Assembly: GCA_910574455.1 (NCBI GenBank)
Contig: CAJSYZ010000009.1
Span: forward strand, 4,915,040 to 4,979,039
DNA from: Trichaptum fuscoviolaceum
Taxonomy: Eukaryota; Basidiomycota; Agaricomycetes; Hymenochaetales; Trichaptaceae
Direction: 5' to 3'
Length of the DNA stretch: 64,000 nucleotides
Positions within the stretch are counted from its first letter, which is position 1, and each line of letters opens with the position of its first letter. The position numbers were made by a program, and so were the translations under genes. Of the stretch, positions 11,650-23,658 are shown one piece after another. Below the pieces are notes generated by a model. It saw only the letters and a list, made by a program, of their open reading frames with translations. It was not told the DNA's origin and made no database searches.

Positions 11650-13255
11650 GTGCAAAGACTCTGCATCCGCGGCGTTATCATCACATGCATGACCCAGGAG
11701 ACTAAATACGGCGCAGAACCAGTCTCGGCCAGGTCATCAAAGAGAGTAGCGGTGACAGACCTGAACAGAGAGAGGGAAGTCAGTATTGGTCGTACAAGTT
11801 ATGTCACAATCAAGACAGAATCGACATGTAGTCTCATACGCCCGATAAGACGCCGAAGTTAATTAATTTGAAAGGTCTCTTTCTCTGGACCGCACGGAAA
11901 GGCAACACTCACATTTCGTCATCGGTCGCATATGTACACGCGTGCGCAATGAGGCGTTTTGACGTTTTGGTGAAGAGGCACAGCGATTGCCAGTGTTGCG
12001 GGTCGCCCAATCTGAAGAAGGCCTTGGTAATCTCCAAATGCTCTCCGGCATGCCCTTTCGCGTGCCCTCGTAGTAATTTTGGAGGAGGGAGATAGGCTCA
12101 GGCAAGGACGGCTCGACGTACGGCAGGAAGGCAGGAAGTGGTGGCCCATCGACGCGAAGACAAAGTCGATGGTGGGAGTCTACGGCGATTTCCTTCTCGA
12201 CGTAAACGGCTAGTTTGACTTCAAAGAGCCTATCGTCTGTAATCGACTCGGTGTCGTCATCTTCGATATTGATAGTCGAAATTACGGAGTTACCAGTGTG
12301 CAAAGCTCGGAAAGCTTTTGATCAGCTAGAACAGTCAGCCTTGGGTAAATCACGATTTGAGGAATGCACCAGAGCCCAATTACTCGAGTTTCTGTGTCTC
12401 TAACAACGTCGACATTACCTGGCTGATGTGGGAGCGAGTCGGCTCCAACAGCTCTCGCCAGTGCGTCGGTGGGAGAGTTGTACTCCCTCAAACGTGTGTT
12501 GCCCGTCTTCACGCCTTTGAAGGTCTACATATCGCGTCTGCGAAGTACGACGAAATGCCTTCTTTCAATATAGCCTCCAAGACTGACACCTCTCAGATCT
12601 ATCCCATCTCCTTCCCTTCTCTAGACAAAATGTGGAAGTGCTTCAGCTTATCCATCGTCGGTGCTGCGGAAGGAAGTTACTCGCGACGTGTACGCGTCGA
12701 GACCGGTCGCGCCAGAAGCGGCCACCTTGACCTTGAGCGGCGCGGTGTTGAACAGGCCCGAGAAGCACGAGGCAGCCTCGACACCCTCTCGCAGGAGCTC
12801 GAGCAGCATGTCAAGCGTCGTACATGCCAGGCGCTGCATCGCAAGATTAGCAACGAGCACCATGGAGGCTGAGTTGAGCGCGACGTACGTGTTGAAGAAC
12901 CTCCCCGACATCCACTAGGAAAGGTAACCAATAGCAGTGCACATGCCGGCATCGTGGTCTTGAAGTCAACGCTGGAAGAATGGCCAGACCCGTGGCATGG
13001 CCAGTGTCATGCATCCCGAGTGACTCGCGACGACAACAACGAGTGAGATCATCGCGCCGCGACACGCATCTTGACTTGGACATGCACTCGACAAGCCGCA
13101 CTTGATGAGGCTGCTGAACGCAAGGAGATTTTTGCCGGAAGGAATGGCATTGCGAGCGTGTCGATGATGTGCAGCGTGGAACGCAAAGGTGTGTCTTCAT
13201 GGGTTCGCCCTACTAATTGAGGAATGGCATTGTTGAACAGAGGTACCTCCTGCAT
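11650..13255 (-). pseudogene. Importin-4 (Kap123-type) pseudogene, R2
   Basis: Collinear with the R1 relic and disrupted in the same manner. Pieces from high to low: EDTPLRSTLHIIDTLA (about 13150), LNSASMVLVANLAMQRLACT and GLFNTAPLKVKVAASGATGL (12648-12911), MKTGNTRLREYNSPTDALAR (12282-12512), EDDDTESITDDRLFEVK followed by VEKEIAVDSHHR (11863-12303). Two longer frames of about 90-146 codons survive, but no continuous protein. The shared decay pattern implies the gene was already broken before R1/R2 separated. Confidence 0.75.
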
Positions 13256-14415
13256 TCTTTTTCAGTACACGACGCCTTATTATGACCGTAACAGCGCATC
13301 AAGATCAACAACGTCTAAGCGACATCGAAGACATACCTCACTCTCTGCTCACTGCCCGCAAGCATGGGCCGCCGCACAGTACACCGCCATTTTCGCCTGG
13401 AAATCCCGAATGTCGTCCTTCTCCTCTATTTCGCTCTCAATTCACGTCACAGACAGGTGCATGTACGTCGCCGCTCTCTGTATCTTGCAGGAAACTCTCG
13501 AAACTCTGACAGGGTGGTCGAGAGCTACAGCTAGTGATCGTGAAGACGCAAGAATGCAAAATGAAAGTCTGGAGCGCGGCGTTACTAAATTGTCACATCC
13601 TCCAACTTGAACGTGACCGTGACTCCCCGGAGTTCCGGAAGTTGGCCGCCGATTGCGGACCTGCACTCTTCCTCCGACGTTCATCACCAGCCCAGATGAA
13701 ACTTGATTTAATATCTCCACTGCACGATGACCAACTCCCAGAGCTGCTTCTCATATCATGTCAGGCAACTAGTAATTGCTGTACTACAAAGAGTCGCAGG
13801 TCAGTCACAAGGTCAGAACACCAAGCAAGCTGATGTGAATGAAAGTGAACGTAGGGGGATATCCTATCACCTGAAGTAAGACCCGTTTCGTGGTTCAAGC
13901 TGGGGGTCGTTCCACGTGCGCTGCTGAGCCAGACTGGTCTCGCCCTTTATCGCCGATGGATCGCGATCTTCCGCCTTCCTTCATCACCGCACAATACGAG
14001 AGATGAGTGACGCCCTTTGCCTTCTGATTCAGTTGCTTTATCAAGCCAACGCTTGTGACGCTTGTACGTCAGTCTTGGTTCTATCCCGAGGGTCAGGTAC
14101 ACGTGGCATTATCTGGCGATGATGAAACCCCGAAGCACTATGGAAATCCTTTTCGGACGTTGGTTGTGATGGAATAGCAAGGTTTTATGGTTAAGCCTCG
14201 CACAAGATGTAATGAGAAGTATGTGTATATTGCTCGACTTCAAGATATCGGACTTCTCATACTGCCGAATACTCGGAAATGAACCTTCTATTACTGCTGT
14301 CATACTCCACCCTGCCTCGCGGAATTCGCATGTTCAACGATAGAGTCCAGCCTTTTCAGCGACGACGATTCTCCTTTCTCCCACTTCTCACATCCTTCTG
14401 CTCGTAGTCGACGAT

Positions 14416-17400
14416 ATGTCTGGTTCGTCCTTTCTTACTGCGAATTATGGCTCCTGCTGACGAACTTTCACAGATCCGGAGATAGGTATGCAATTATCAA
14501 TAGCTCATATCCAATGAGATATTGATGACGTCAAGGTGTCAACTCGACACAAGTACCAAACGACATCCTTCTCCGACTTGTGGACGCCACCGAGGAAATC
14601 CGCGACCTTCTTCGCCAGAAGGCAGATCAAGGAAATGGTAACATGCAATTCCCCAGAGCTTCAACGCACGCTGATTTGTAATTCAGAGCCAGCTCAGCAA
14701 ATCCACCAAGCTTTACAGCAAGACGAAGATTCACCACAAGTAACAGTCACTGCTCAGGATCCTCCCAACGATGAGACGGAAATCGTTGAGATCAACGATC
14801 ACAGTAAGTAATGGTTTGTGTTAGATGATGGCAGCTGTATTGGCTCAAATGCATACTCAGGCAATTGGCCAAGCGCCGAGAAGATAGCGGAATTTAGAAT
14901 TAGATGTGCGAAGCACAAAAGGTATTCAACTCGATCTATCTCATCAAATTGAGTCTAATACCATGAACTTCTTTCTATTCAAGCGAATTTGAGAAGATGC
15001 AGGTAGAGGTACGTATCAGGCCTTTATTAACATTTATTCCCGGAGTAACAAGGAATAGTTGGGATGCTTTATTGCGCACTTGGGCATTGTTGGAGGTGAC
15101 GAAGAAGATATTCAAAAAACAATATCACTACGAGATGCTTTGCTTGATCCCGTGCAGTATCTGGAGAAGGCCTTAGATGCGACTCCCAATCGTACGTGGT
15201 CTTATTTTACAGGCGGAGCTAATGCGCAAGTAATGATTATTTCTTAGGAAGACGGGTTGCGATGCACGAAGCTCGAATATCCTTCTTTAAGCTTGCTAAT
15301 TTTGTTTATGGTCTGACTCACAGCCCATATCAGAAAGACGCACTTTATACTGAAAAAGTGAATCAATGGGAGACCTTCAATGTTGTGAGTTCAGAGTGAA
15401 TTTGGGATATGCGAAGGATTAATTATTCTACGCGAAGAATAAATATTTCAAAATCACCGGCAAGTATCAAAGTCTATCAAACCGTATCTTTATATCTAAC
15501 GTCCCGTGGTACAGTCCTATTACAAGACGATAAATTTCTGGAATGCTTCGAGCTCATCCATAACGTCTTCCTCTCCGAGTTGGAAATGGAAATGGGCGGT
15601 ATTGTCCAAGCGCTGACGAAATCCGAAGAGAAACGTAAGTGGTTTAGAATGTGTGAAGCTTTGGCATTGATTCTGTTCTGTAATTGTGACCATTTTGTTT
15701 GTGTCGTAGCTGCGAGTGAATGGCTGGCGACGCAGAGGGTAAAGGACTACGAAGAATTGTGTACGGAATACATAAAGGTCGTCTTACCTTCCCCAAATGT
15801 GAACGGAGAGCAGGGTGTCTGGCCGGCGACTCATGTGTACGAGCACTTTGGGATGCGGCTTGCACAGCACAGAAGGTATGACCTCCCGGATATGCATCTT
15901 TACACGATTTAACATGCTCTTCTTGAGATTGTGTGATGACATGAGAGTAGAGGTAAATAAGCAATTTCTGTAGCTCAGATGCAGCTTTAATGACTTTTCA
16001 GTTTGATCACCTTATCTCGCACTATATCTTAATCGGAGGTGACAAGGCGGTCATTGACGCGACAAATATCCTCAAGAAGGAGTTACTCTCTCATGTTCAG
16101 TATCTTGAGAATGCCCTTTGTTATCGACCACAAGGTCGGGAATTTGCCGTGCGACGGGCGAGCAAGCTCTAATATGCAGTTTTAATAGATTTCCAGGCGA
16201 GAATGACTGACGTGATTCAGAGACTTCTTTTCGCCGTCATTCGCTTTCAAAGCAGTCTCTATCATCAGAAACACGCATTTTACTTCCGAAACGTCAAGCA
16301 ATGGGTAATTTGTACTTGGGTGAGTGTCACGTCTATCGTGGACTTGTGTCATTGACTCATCAACGGATAGATCGGAGCGCACAGAATTTTGAGTATGGAA
16401 GAAGGAGATTTTCGATGGTGTCGTTATTTCTGACGGCATCGTGGGTTTAGGTTTATTGCGGCGCGGCAAAGAGTTTCAATGCATGTCTTATGTGTGCAAC
16501 ACTTTCCTTTCCGAATTTGACCGCGCGATGATCGGTATGACGCACGGGGAACAAGTGAAATCGGAAGAGAAGTCCTTCAACGCAGTACCGGAAGAACTGA
16601 AGACGTTCGGAAAGGAGTGTAAGTAGTCTATCATCCATTGCGATCATACACACTCTAACTCAAAACTAGCACTGCCGAAATTCCTTGTTGACCAGATGGA
16701 GAGGGACACAACACGTTATATCAATCTAACGACTATCGCTACCTTCTTCTCTAGCGTGACTGCGACCACGCTCCAATTCACGTACGCGCCGACGGACTCG
16801 GAACCGTCGAATTCCTTGAGAGGAGTAGTCAATCTGTTCTGGTTCTTGTCGCTAGTCTTCAGCGTATCGTCGGGGGTGAGTAGCTTGTTGGGTTTGACAT
16901 GGAGGAAGTCTTCGATGTGCGTGGTTTATTTATTGTATAACTCATGCAATACTCATGAGCACTGAAGATATGACTCTCGTGTTCCACCGAAATTGGTTCG
17001 CATATGGTTCGACAAGGCGCCCATGCTGTTTCTGATTATTGCGGCTGTCGCGTTTGTTCTTGGATTGAACCTGTTCGCCTATTTGTCTCTCCAGGTCCGT
17101 CATCATTCTTCCTAAGACCAACACAAAGACTCACTGATGGCCAGCCTCACTATGTTTCGTTGTCAACGACCATTCTCACCGGGTCACATGGCCTGTGTCT
17201 ATTGATAGTTACATTGTGGTTCATATATCAACTCAAATATGATTCCATCTGGGCAATATGGATTAGGAAGGTTTATCAGTGGATTGGGGGTCTCCGAGCT
17301 TGGAAGTGGATCAGGAATGCTTGGAAGTGATCAGGAATTCTTGGAAGTGGATCAAGGATCTACTCATCTCAAGTTGGATATGGATTAACACCCACGGCAG

Positions 17401-18469
17401 CAATACCGAGAAAAGAAGTTGCTTCTGCATCGGAACTTCTTCTGGTATTTCCACCTTTTGGAGATAAAACCAAAGTTGTGCTGACATCTCATCATAGGGC
17501 ATTCGGGATGGACAACCGCGTAGCATGTCTAAATTATGAGATTGGTTGTGATGACTGGGACCATGACTGGCCAGAACCGTACCTTCTCTCAAAACTCGTC
17601 CGTTGCTTCGCATATCCGATCAAGAAATGCTGGCTAGTATCAAAGAAGGCTCTTTCCAGCCTTGTTCGTTTTCTCAGGAAGCATATATGCATATCCTATC
17701 GCAGAGGACATACAGACGGGGACGTTGAGTCAATGGGAACGGATGGCAAGCAATATGCCGAAGCACCGGAGGAAACCTCCCCCGTCGAGAAAGTGAAGAG
17801 CGAGTTTCGTAGATCTCTGCGTGAGATGTTTAGTGATGCTTCTCGGGTGGAAGAGCTCATGTGGGACATCAGGCATTGGGAGAGAGGAAGGTAAAGAACA
17901 CAAATAAGTACCAAAGCAGCACTCTGATCTTAACTGTCATACTTAGTGAAGAAGAAGCCGAGAAATATCTCAAGAAAGAACTTTGGGGTTACCCAGAACT
18001 GTTAAAAAGATTTTGGGAAGACGTACGGCCAGCCTTGGTTATAGCGCGCGACAACAAAAATGCCCAAGAAGAGAAGGAGAAACAGGAACGTCGAGATCGG
18101 AGGCACATCAACATCAACGCCGATCCTCCAACTTCCAACAGTGGGGATCAAGACATGTATCGCGCTGCATCTGCTCCACGCCATGACGCTTTAGATTCCC
18201 CTGACGTCACGCCTGATTCCCCACATGTGACAGAAATGGAACCCCGTCAAGATAACCAAGCTCAGCCGGAGGAAAATCTTCTTCGACCTCCGTTGGCGGC
18301 GGTAGTAATCCCAGAGGAAGCAGACCCTAATGCCCAAGATGAAAATCTGCGAATTGATGCTCTCGGTGAAGAAGAGAGACCGCATTCGCATGCCGAAGTC
18401 CAGAGAACTCCGTCTGCTTCAGAAGACTACCATGAAGGATCACAGAGCAACAAAGAGTCGGGAGAGTGA
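14416..18469 (+). pseudogene. TMR2: frameshifted copy of the TMR membrane protein gene
   Basis: All 21 exons can be placed: 14416-14422, 14474-14485, 14536-14637, 14687-14803, 14861-14921, 14984-15008, 15059-15191, 15248-15384, 15438-15459, 15515-15634, 15710-15875, 15928-15952, 16002-16134, 16189-16319, 16371-16392, 16451-16618, 16670-16916, 16968-17094, 17145-17444, 17498-17890, 17947-18469. Exons 1-18 are in frame. Exon 19 carries an extra copy of a 21-nt Trp-repeat unit that lacks one base (about 17320-17339), giving an immediate TGA at about 17328. A second one-base loss relative to TMR1 lies near 17388. A protein truncated just after the fourth membrane segment (about 615-620 aa) could still be made. 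Exons 20-21 remain fully open and close to TMR1, so the damage is recent, or a sequencing error in a short tandem repeat. Intron 9 uses a GC donor (15460). Confidence 0.75.
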
Positions 18470-19395
18470 GAATATAACCTGGTGAAGTACTGTAGTTCTT
18501 GTACAACTGGCCTGCACGACACAAACACGATGTGCGCGGAGCATTGCCTCATTTGCCTTTCTCTCTTGTATAGTTTCTGTCATGCAATTAGTATTTGTTC
18601 TAACCCCGAGAAATACCAATGTACTTAGGAGTGCTTCAATCGTAGTAAATACCAAAGGATTCCTATAGTGCACACGGATATAATCGGTCTCCTATATAAA
18701 GGAGGTACAGATCGTACAAACAGCAGCAGCACCCTACTACAGCCAACCATACCTGCTCACGTAGACCGAAGAACCGACGCGCTGGAGAACGTCAATGCGC
18801 TCGGTAACTGGCGCGTACCGACGCCCTTGCGGATGGACTGCTTCTTCACGATACTCTCCGTGTTCCCGGCTAATGTCTATACAATGTTTAGTACCCATCC
18901 CTCCGACTTGTCCGGCATACAGAGCCCACACACGGCGTGTGCACTCGTCAGTTAAAGGTTGCTGTTCAGGGTGGGTGCTAAGTAGCGAGGCTGAACCGTT
19001 GTGCTAACGGGTGCGGGGCAAGTGTAGAAGTGGATCTGGGCCTTTACCACTGAAACTCTGAGAAACGATGGCTCAGGGTACTGTCAGCCAGATAGGATGG
19101 GGTATATCGTCATCTGCAAGTCAGATCTGATTTTCCTTTTCGTGCACCCTACGCCAATGGAATACTGACTGCGCTCGCCTTCGCAGACAACTGGGGATAC
19201 TCTTCTGCCACTATTTTGGTTTCCAGAGGAACCACCGCACATCAGACTTGCTCTGTGTATTAAGGCGACACGGAGGCTCGCACAGGCGGTTCTTCGAGCA
19301 GCATAGTTTGAGAAAGAGCAGGAGGAATCGACAAAGGTTGAGGTGATGGAGGTCGAGGAGCTTGACACCAGCTCGTCTGAACAGAATGAATGTCC
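18470..19395. other. Conserved spacer downstream of TMR2
   Basis: Counterpart of 8769-9690, including the TATA-like box at about 18691. The minus-strand and plus-strand open stretches seen in R1 are interrupted here. No gene is supported. Confidence 0.5.
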
Positions 19396-21575
19396 AGTGG
19401 TAAAACAGGACCAAATGAAAGTGGATACCGAAAAGGATTGCATGACGTTAATATTGAATTGCTGTTTGTCCAGACTGGAGACATGACGAGAATGGTAAGA
19501 AGCCATCGATCGCGATCACGCAGACCGTGAGATAAGAGATGCAACTCAAGAAGAGGAATGATAAGAAGGTGCGAACGCGAGAGTCGCCAGACGGAAATGC
19601 TTGGGAAGTGCATCTGGACGAAACAGAGTTGTGTACAAGTAGAGGAGGGCTGGTACTATCGGCTTATCAGTATAGCATCTCGAAGTTAGTCAACGGAGGT
19701 AAGAGACAAGAGGAAGCCGTAAACACTCATTGATAAAATTAATCCTTCCCAGACGATTGGCTCCTAAGACCTTCAATAGTTCTCCGATCTCAGCCGACGA
19801 TGACTGCAGATATGACGCACGCACTCCGCTTGGCCCCTGGCGATCATCGCCGATCCTTCGCGGTCGATGCTGTCCAATTGGCAATCCAGATCGGAATCGA
19901 CTAAGAAAGTCACCGGATATTGACGACAGCAGAAGGAAACCCAGCACCCTTGTTATTTCAAAGAATAGCTTTGAGTCCGTTGATATCCGTAGCACTCTGC
20001 CCACCGGTGAAAGATTTTATCCAGGGTGGCTAGCAGAAAGACATCATGGAGAGACAGTTGCGGGATGGCGGTGGTTTACATTCTCACGGTTCCAGGCACA
20101 ATAACTTCGCCGACTCCGAGTCCCCCTTGTTCTGGTCTTTGGTCGATTGACCAAGTCTCGCGATTGCACCAATACCCGCACTTCATTGTTAGAAAGTATT
20201 GCAATGAATTTTTATCCCAATCTTACATCTCTGGTGCCCTGAGGTAGAGATAAACGCAAATCACTTTCGTATTGATTTCTATGGGAGACAATGGCCGGGG
20301 TAACAAAAGGACCTTACGCACTACAGTATAGTACAGTGAACAAATGTACCACTAGGGGAATGTTCGTCGTCGTCGATCAGCAGCAACGGAGAGCCCAGCA
20401 CAAGCTCTGCCCAAGTATCGACCGTAGCCATCTTAGTATCCCTGCCCGCACCAGAGCCCTCCTTTCTTGACCAGAACCAGACCGATCTAATTCAATGGAC
20501 CCGCCAACTTTCATCACCAGCACGCTCCGCCACTCATGAAACCTTGCAAACGCTACCTCGGGGTCCGGCTTCTCCAACATGCAACAAGGGAATTGTGTAA
20601 AGGATACAACTTGAAGGTTGCCGAGGGTGCAGAGTAAAGGGTCCGTGGGCGAATAGGGCGTTTGCAGTCGGTGGGCTCGCCGACGGGGTTCAATGCGCCG
20701 CTGCGCACGTGTAACGAGCGGCAATCCAACCCCTCCCTCCGGCGAAGGGCGGCGTAGAGGAAGACGGCACGGATGCGCAACTTGAAGGAGGCGAGAGCTG
20801 TGATGGGCTGCGCGAGGTCGGGTCTTTCTTATGAGTATCGTGGAAACGACTTGGGCAAAACGGCCAACAGGTCTCAGCTATGATCGCACGGCACGTCCGG
20901 ATGAAGAACGGTGCCTTACAAGGAGGGAAATGAGGCCATGAGAAAGAGGAGAAAAAAGAAAACGGAATGGCGAGCGAGGTTGGAACTGGAAGAGAATGGC
21001 CGGGACAGTGGATCTTCATAGTCCGTCCTTCCGAGTCAATGCAAATTGGGCGCAAGAAGCGATCTGCATTTGAGCGTCACGTCCAGCATTTCCTGCATTG
21101 CCTAACACCATTCGACCCAGTTCAACTTCCCCGTCCCTCGCTGCAGCCTCTTTTCCCGCCATCGGTCATTCAAGGAAAGGAATAGAACCATGCAGACCAG
21201 ATGGAAGAGGTGGACGAAAAGGACAGAGAAGGGAAAGACAATCGGAAGGCCTGTGTCCGTCTAAAATGTGTTTGGCGACATGGTGGGTGGGGGAGAGGCG
21301 AAGGACAAGCACGCTCGGTCAAGTTGGGTCTGCGCACCGTGTAACAAAATTCTCGCATACAACAGGACACCACTGTGGCAGAAGTGTCGAGAGGTGCGAA
21401 CAGTGATTGTGAAGATTACAAAGACTCTGCATCCGTGTTATCGTCACATCCGAGACCCAGGAGTCTAAACACGATGAGAGAGTCTCGGCAAAGTCATAAC
21501 GAAGCGACGACAGACATGAACAGGGAGAAGGATGTCAGTATCGGTCGTGCAGGCTTGAATATATTGTCACAGTTA

Positions 21576-21602
21576 CAGTGGGTTACCATAAGTGTCCGTC
21601 AC
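21576..21602 (+). repeat. Left terminal inverted repeat of Tc1-like element
   Basis: 27 bp, perfect inverse complement of 22885-22911, preceded by TA at 21574-21575. Confidence 0.95.
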
Positions 21603-21743
21603 AACAAAGTGACGGTGTCACACAGACTTCAGAGCATATCTTCGAAAGCCAATTCTTCATTCAATAGTGCATTTCAAGCATCAGAATTATACAGAAGGAT
21701 TAATATGATGATAAGGATACTGAATTTATAAAAAAACTGAACT

Positions 21744-22799
21744 TTAATATTTGGTGTTACCACCTCCGACATCAATTATTGCTTGCACCCGGTTTGGCAT
21801 AGAATGAACATAGCGATTGATCTCTTCAATCGTAATGCTATCCCATGCTTCTCGGACAGCAATTTTGAGCTCCTCTACACTTGTAGGAGGGTGAGGCCTT
21901 TCTTGAATCCGATCCTTCAAAAGTGTCCATAAGTTTTCGAGTGGATTAATGTCAGCCGAAGCTGGTGGGTGTGGGAACAAGGGTACCCAAGTGCCTTCGA
22001 ACCATCGTTTGGTCTTCCTACTGGTGTGACACGGCGCGTTGTCCTGCATAAAATACATATATTCCTTCTCGTCCACCATAGATATGTAGAAGTCCCAAAA
22101 TGGTCCATCCAACACCTGTTCTTGGTAGCGTTCAGTGTTGAATCCACCACCAGGACCTCCGGGGTAGTCAAGTACAACAAGAGGTCCCTTTACACCCTCC
22201 ATTATGCAAGCCCAAACCATAACCTTCACTGACGAACGTGTAAATGTCTTGATAGTGCAATTATCGTCAAATTCTTCGTCTGGTCGCCGCGTCACATACA
22301 CACAACCCCTCTTGTCCCCAAGCATAACATAGCACTCGTCAGTCCAAATAACATGGCCCCATTCCTCCATCCCCCAAGCTTGATGATCCTGAGCCCACTG
22401 AAGCCTTTTCTTCTTATGCACCTTAGTAAGGTATGGAACCTTGCGCGCGCGCCGCCGATGATAGTTTTTGCCCGCTAAAATCCTCCGAACGGTGCTTGCA
22501 CTGATTTGCGGGTGAACAGCGTTTCCGACCTCGCGCAAGCTTGCACGGCGGTTTTTCGTGGCATATCGGAGCACAGCACGAACTGTTCGATCTGTGACTT
22601 TCGAAGGATGGCCAGAACGCGGCAAGTTGTGGACAGTTCCTCTTGCTTGGGCACGATGAAAGACATCACGAATTGTTGATGAGGGAATGTCCAATAGGTC
22701 ACCAATAAGGACACTTGATTTCCCACTGAGAAGGGCTTTTGAAATTCGGTTTTTTGTTGGAGAGTCTAGCTCAACTCGAGAGGTCTTTGGTTGCTTCAT
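21744..22799 (-). CDS. Tc1/mariner DDE transposase
   Basis: Open frame of 351 aa from ATG, no intron. The N-terminal part (about 1-110) is a paired helix-turn-helix DNA-binding region (SSVLIGDLLDIPSSTIRDVF, then GHPSKVTDRTVRAV and SASTVRRIL), which binds the inverted repeats. The C-terminal catalytic domain shows the DDE triad in its usual contexts: WTDE (about 152), QDNAPCH (about 256) and NPLENLW (about 292). It also has the usual PLVVLDYPGG-type strand. The spacing from second Asp to Glu is in the mid-30s, as in the Tc1 branch. Length is typical (340-350 aa). It catalyses cut-and-paste transposition into TA sites. No frame damage is seen. Expression is unknown; the ORF sits inside decayed importin sequence, so any promoter must be its own. 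Confidence 0.95.
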   Translation of the reverse strand: MKQPKTSRVELDSPTKNRISKALLSGKSSVLIGDLLDIPSSTIRDVFHRAQARGTVHNLPRSGHPSKVTDRTVRAVLRYATKNRRASLREVGNAVHPQISASTVRRILAGKNYHRRRARKVPYLTKVHKKKRLQWAQDHQAWGMEEWGHVIWTDECYVMLGDKRGCVYVTRRPDEEFDDNCTIKTFTRSSVKVMVWACIMEGVKGPLVVLDYPGGPGGGFNTERYQEQVLDGPFWDFYISMVDEKEYMYFMQDNAPCHTSRKTKRWFEGTWVPLFPHPPASADINPLENLWTLLKDRIQERPHPPTSVEELKIAVREAWDSITIEEINRYVHSMPNRVQAIIDVGGGNTKY

Positions 22800-22884
22800 A
22801 TGAGAAAGAATTTATAGGCGAAAAGAGTGTAAAAATTCAAAGACAAACTGCGTCGCGTCGCGCGGCGCAAAAAACACGTAACAC

Positions 22885-22911
22885 GTGACGGACACTTATG
22901 GTAACCCACTG
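22885..22911 (-). repeat. Right terminal inverted repeat of Tc1-like element
   Basis: 27 bp, perfect inverse complement of 21576-21602, followed by TA at 22912-22913. Confidence 0.95.
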
Positions 22912-23096
22912 TAAGACAGAATCCATATGAAGTCTCATAAGACGTCGAAATAAAGGGTCTCTTTCTATAGCTTGCACTGGAAACAAACACTCACTTTTTG
23001 TCATCGATCACATACATGCCAAGCCATGGCACCAACGCGTGCGCGACGAGGCCTTTGACAGCTTGATGAAGTAGCACAGCGATTGCCAGTGCTGCG

Positions 23097-23658
23097 TAGG
23101 GCTCGCCAACCGCCCGTATACGGTTACGGCCGTAATCTTGAACCTGGTTACGGTTACGGACGTAAAAATACGGGCCGTAATTTTTTTCTCGCGAGTCAGT
23201 TACGGTACGGTACGGGACGTAATACGGCCGTATACGGCGATACGGTTGTTACGGTAGCATAGACGATTTTTTTTTAGTTTACCGCTCTAAAATGGCAATT
23301 TACCCTAAACAGGCATGTACTTAAACGGGCATTATTATGTATTACATTTTGCGTGCCCAGTGAGAGGCACACATGCCATGCCAAGTATAGAAATGACGGT
23401 AATACTGACCCGAACAGGTGCCTTCGACGTCGGAGTGGGGCTTTGTGTCCAAAAAAAACTCACATCAGCTGACTTCGACCCTCAGCTGCTCGGACCCGTA
23501 CCGTAACCGTATACGGGACGTAATTTGGGCTCCCGTTACGGTTACGGCCGTATTTGTACGGCCGTAAAATTTTCCCTCTGAAACTTGTTACGGTACGGTT
23601 ACGGCCGTACCGTAACCGTCCCGTAAACCGTAAATTACGGGACGGTTGGCGAGCCCTA
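23097..23658. mobile_element. hAT-like miniature inverted-repeat element
   Basis: 562-bp element with inverted termini starting TAGGGCTCGCCAACCG at both ends (16 bp perfect, extending imperfectly into CCCGTA...). It is flanked by an 8-bp direct repeat GTGCTGCG (23089-23096 and 23659-23666). Eight-bp duplications and T/CAGGG-type ends are characteristic of hAT transposons. R4 keeps the empty site with one GTGCTGCG at 38166-38173. Both subterminal regions are packed with tacggccgta-like palindromic words, plausible transposase binding sites. The largest internal ORF is about 60 codons, so it depends on a transposase elsewhere. Confidence 0.9.

Larger units (their letters stand above)
9690..19395 (+). 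repeat. Tandem repeat unit R2
   Basis: Second unit, offset about 9.69-9.72 kb from R1 and free of large insertions, so it is the best proxy for the ancestral unit length. Contents: importin-4 relic (about 11650-13255, minus) and TMR2 (14416-18469). Positions 9850-11600 and 13300-14400 hold conserved but non-coding-looking DNA. Confidence 0.85.
21576..22911 (-). mobile_element. Tc1/mariner-family DNA transposon, complete
   Basis: 1,336-bp element bounded by perfect 27-bp terminal inverted repeats (21576-21602 and 22885-22911; each starts CAGTGGGTTACCATAAGTGT reading inward) and flanked by the TA target dinucleotide on both sides (21574-21575 and 22912-22913). It encodes one uninterrupted transposase on the minus strand. 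The orthologous place in R4 reads cacagttaagacagaatc with a single TA at 37989-37990, which is the uninserted site. Both inverted repeats and the ORF are intact, so it may still be mobile. Confidence 0.95.
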
